NCBI GenBank assembly: GCA_041485385.1
Contig: JBGPJM010000009.1
Coordinates: 1 to 52,086 of the forward strand
Source: JBGPJM01 sp041485385
GTDB taxonomy: Bacteria > Planctomycetota > Phycisphaerae > Phycisphaerales > UBA1924
DNA: 52,086 nt
Reading direction: 5' to 3'
This document shows, in pieces, positions 51,894 through 52,086 of this stretch (positions within the stretch are counted from its first letter, which is position 1; every line of letters begins with the position of its first letter). A program made the position numbers and the translations under genes. The notes beneath the pieces are model-generated. The model was not told where the DNA came from and did no database searches. It was given only the letters and a program-made list of their open reading frames with translations.

Positions 51894-52086
51894 TCACGCG
51901 TAGGCGTGCAGCCCCGGCAGGAGCAGGTTGACACCGAAGTACGTCCAGAGCATCACGAAAAATCCGACGACGCTCATCCAGGCGGTGACCAGAGCGCGGT
52001 TCTTGCCGGTGGTGAGGCGGAGGTGGATGACGATGAGGTAGCAGAGCCAGGTGATGAGGGCCCAGAGTTCCTTGGGATCGAAGGCC
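51894..52086 (-). CDS. ccsA: CcsA-type cytochrome c assembly protein (C-terminal part)
   Basis: The last 63 codons of a gene that begins outside the window. AFDPKELWALITWLCYLIVI and FFVMLWTYFGVNLLLPGLHA are the final helices of CcsA/ResC-type proteins, which carry haem to the site of c-type cytochrome assembly. The reading frame ends in GLHAYA. 58 bp separate it from the glycosylase start, on the same strand. Confidence 0.85.
   Translation of the reverse strand, partial: AFDPKELWALITWLCYLIVIHLRLTTGKNRALVTAWMSVVGFFVMLWTYFGVNLLLPGLHAYA

Noticed and set aside
1..52086. tRNA or rRNA genes
   Set aside because: No cloverleaf with a GTTCGAATCC-type arm and CCA-end region or rRNA core sequence was noticed by eye; a dedicated RNA search would settle it.

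Overview
The window looks like a chromosomal segment of a GC-rich planctomycete, most likely of the Phycisphaerae. This rests on a planctomycete-style flagellar cluster, small planctomycete-type conserved proteins (including a Minf_1886-family protein), secreted proteins ending in the NSQDFFDFL 'GC-type' dockerin tag, and a type I-G CRISPR-Cas locus. Taxonomy is inferred from gene families only. No rRNA or tRNA gene was recognised.

Left part (1-27546, minus strand): a long flagellar cluster. In transcription order it holds two small conserved proteins, a lipoprotein, an RDD-domain membrane protein, a TPR protein, a FlgN-like chaperone, a histidine kinase and sigma-54 activator pair, then flgB-flgC-fliE-fliF-fliG-fliH-fliI-fliJ-motE-like-fliK-flgD-flg_new-flgE, a MotA-like membrane protein, fliL-fliN-fliO-fliP-fliQ and fliR (cut by the window edge). 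Many genes overlap by four bases (ATGA or GTGA). A near-perfect sigma-54 promoter lies just before flgB, next to the kinase/activator pair that probably drives it. fliM and motB are absent.

Middle (27768-40044): lpxI and a TlyA-like methyltransferase (plus strand) are followed by a type I-G CRISPR-Cas locus on the minus strand. cas4-cas1 and cas2 come first. A divergent kinase-like gene with a small partner ORF, and a degenerate two-repeat array, sit between the adaptation and effector genes. The effector operon csb1(cas7)-csb2(cas5/6)-cas3-cas8 has its own sigma-70-type promoter and ends at a one-spacer array.

Accessory part (40045-43806): a 2.79-kb IS1595-family insertion (40542-43329) with 15-bp perfect inverted ends and 8-bp target duplications carries a P63C-domain gene and a small possible winged-helix gene beside the transposase. 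It landed in an unusual intergenic repeat whose two copies share conserved blocks at identical spacing and 10-bp-phased A-rich tracts.

Right part (43807-52086): two small proteins, two secreted dockerin-tagged proteins (one a zinc metallopeptidase), a GT87-like membrane glycosyltransferase, an AI-2E-family transporter, a Minf_1886-family protein, a 3-methyladenine DNA glycosylase and the end of a CcsA-type cytochrome c assembly gene.
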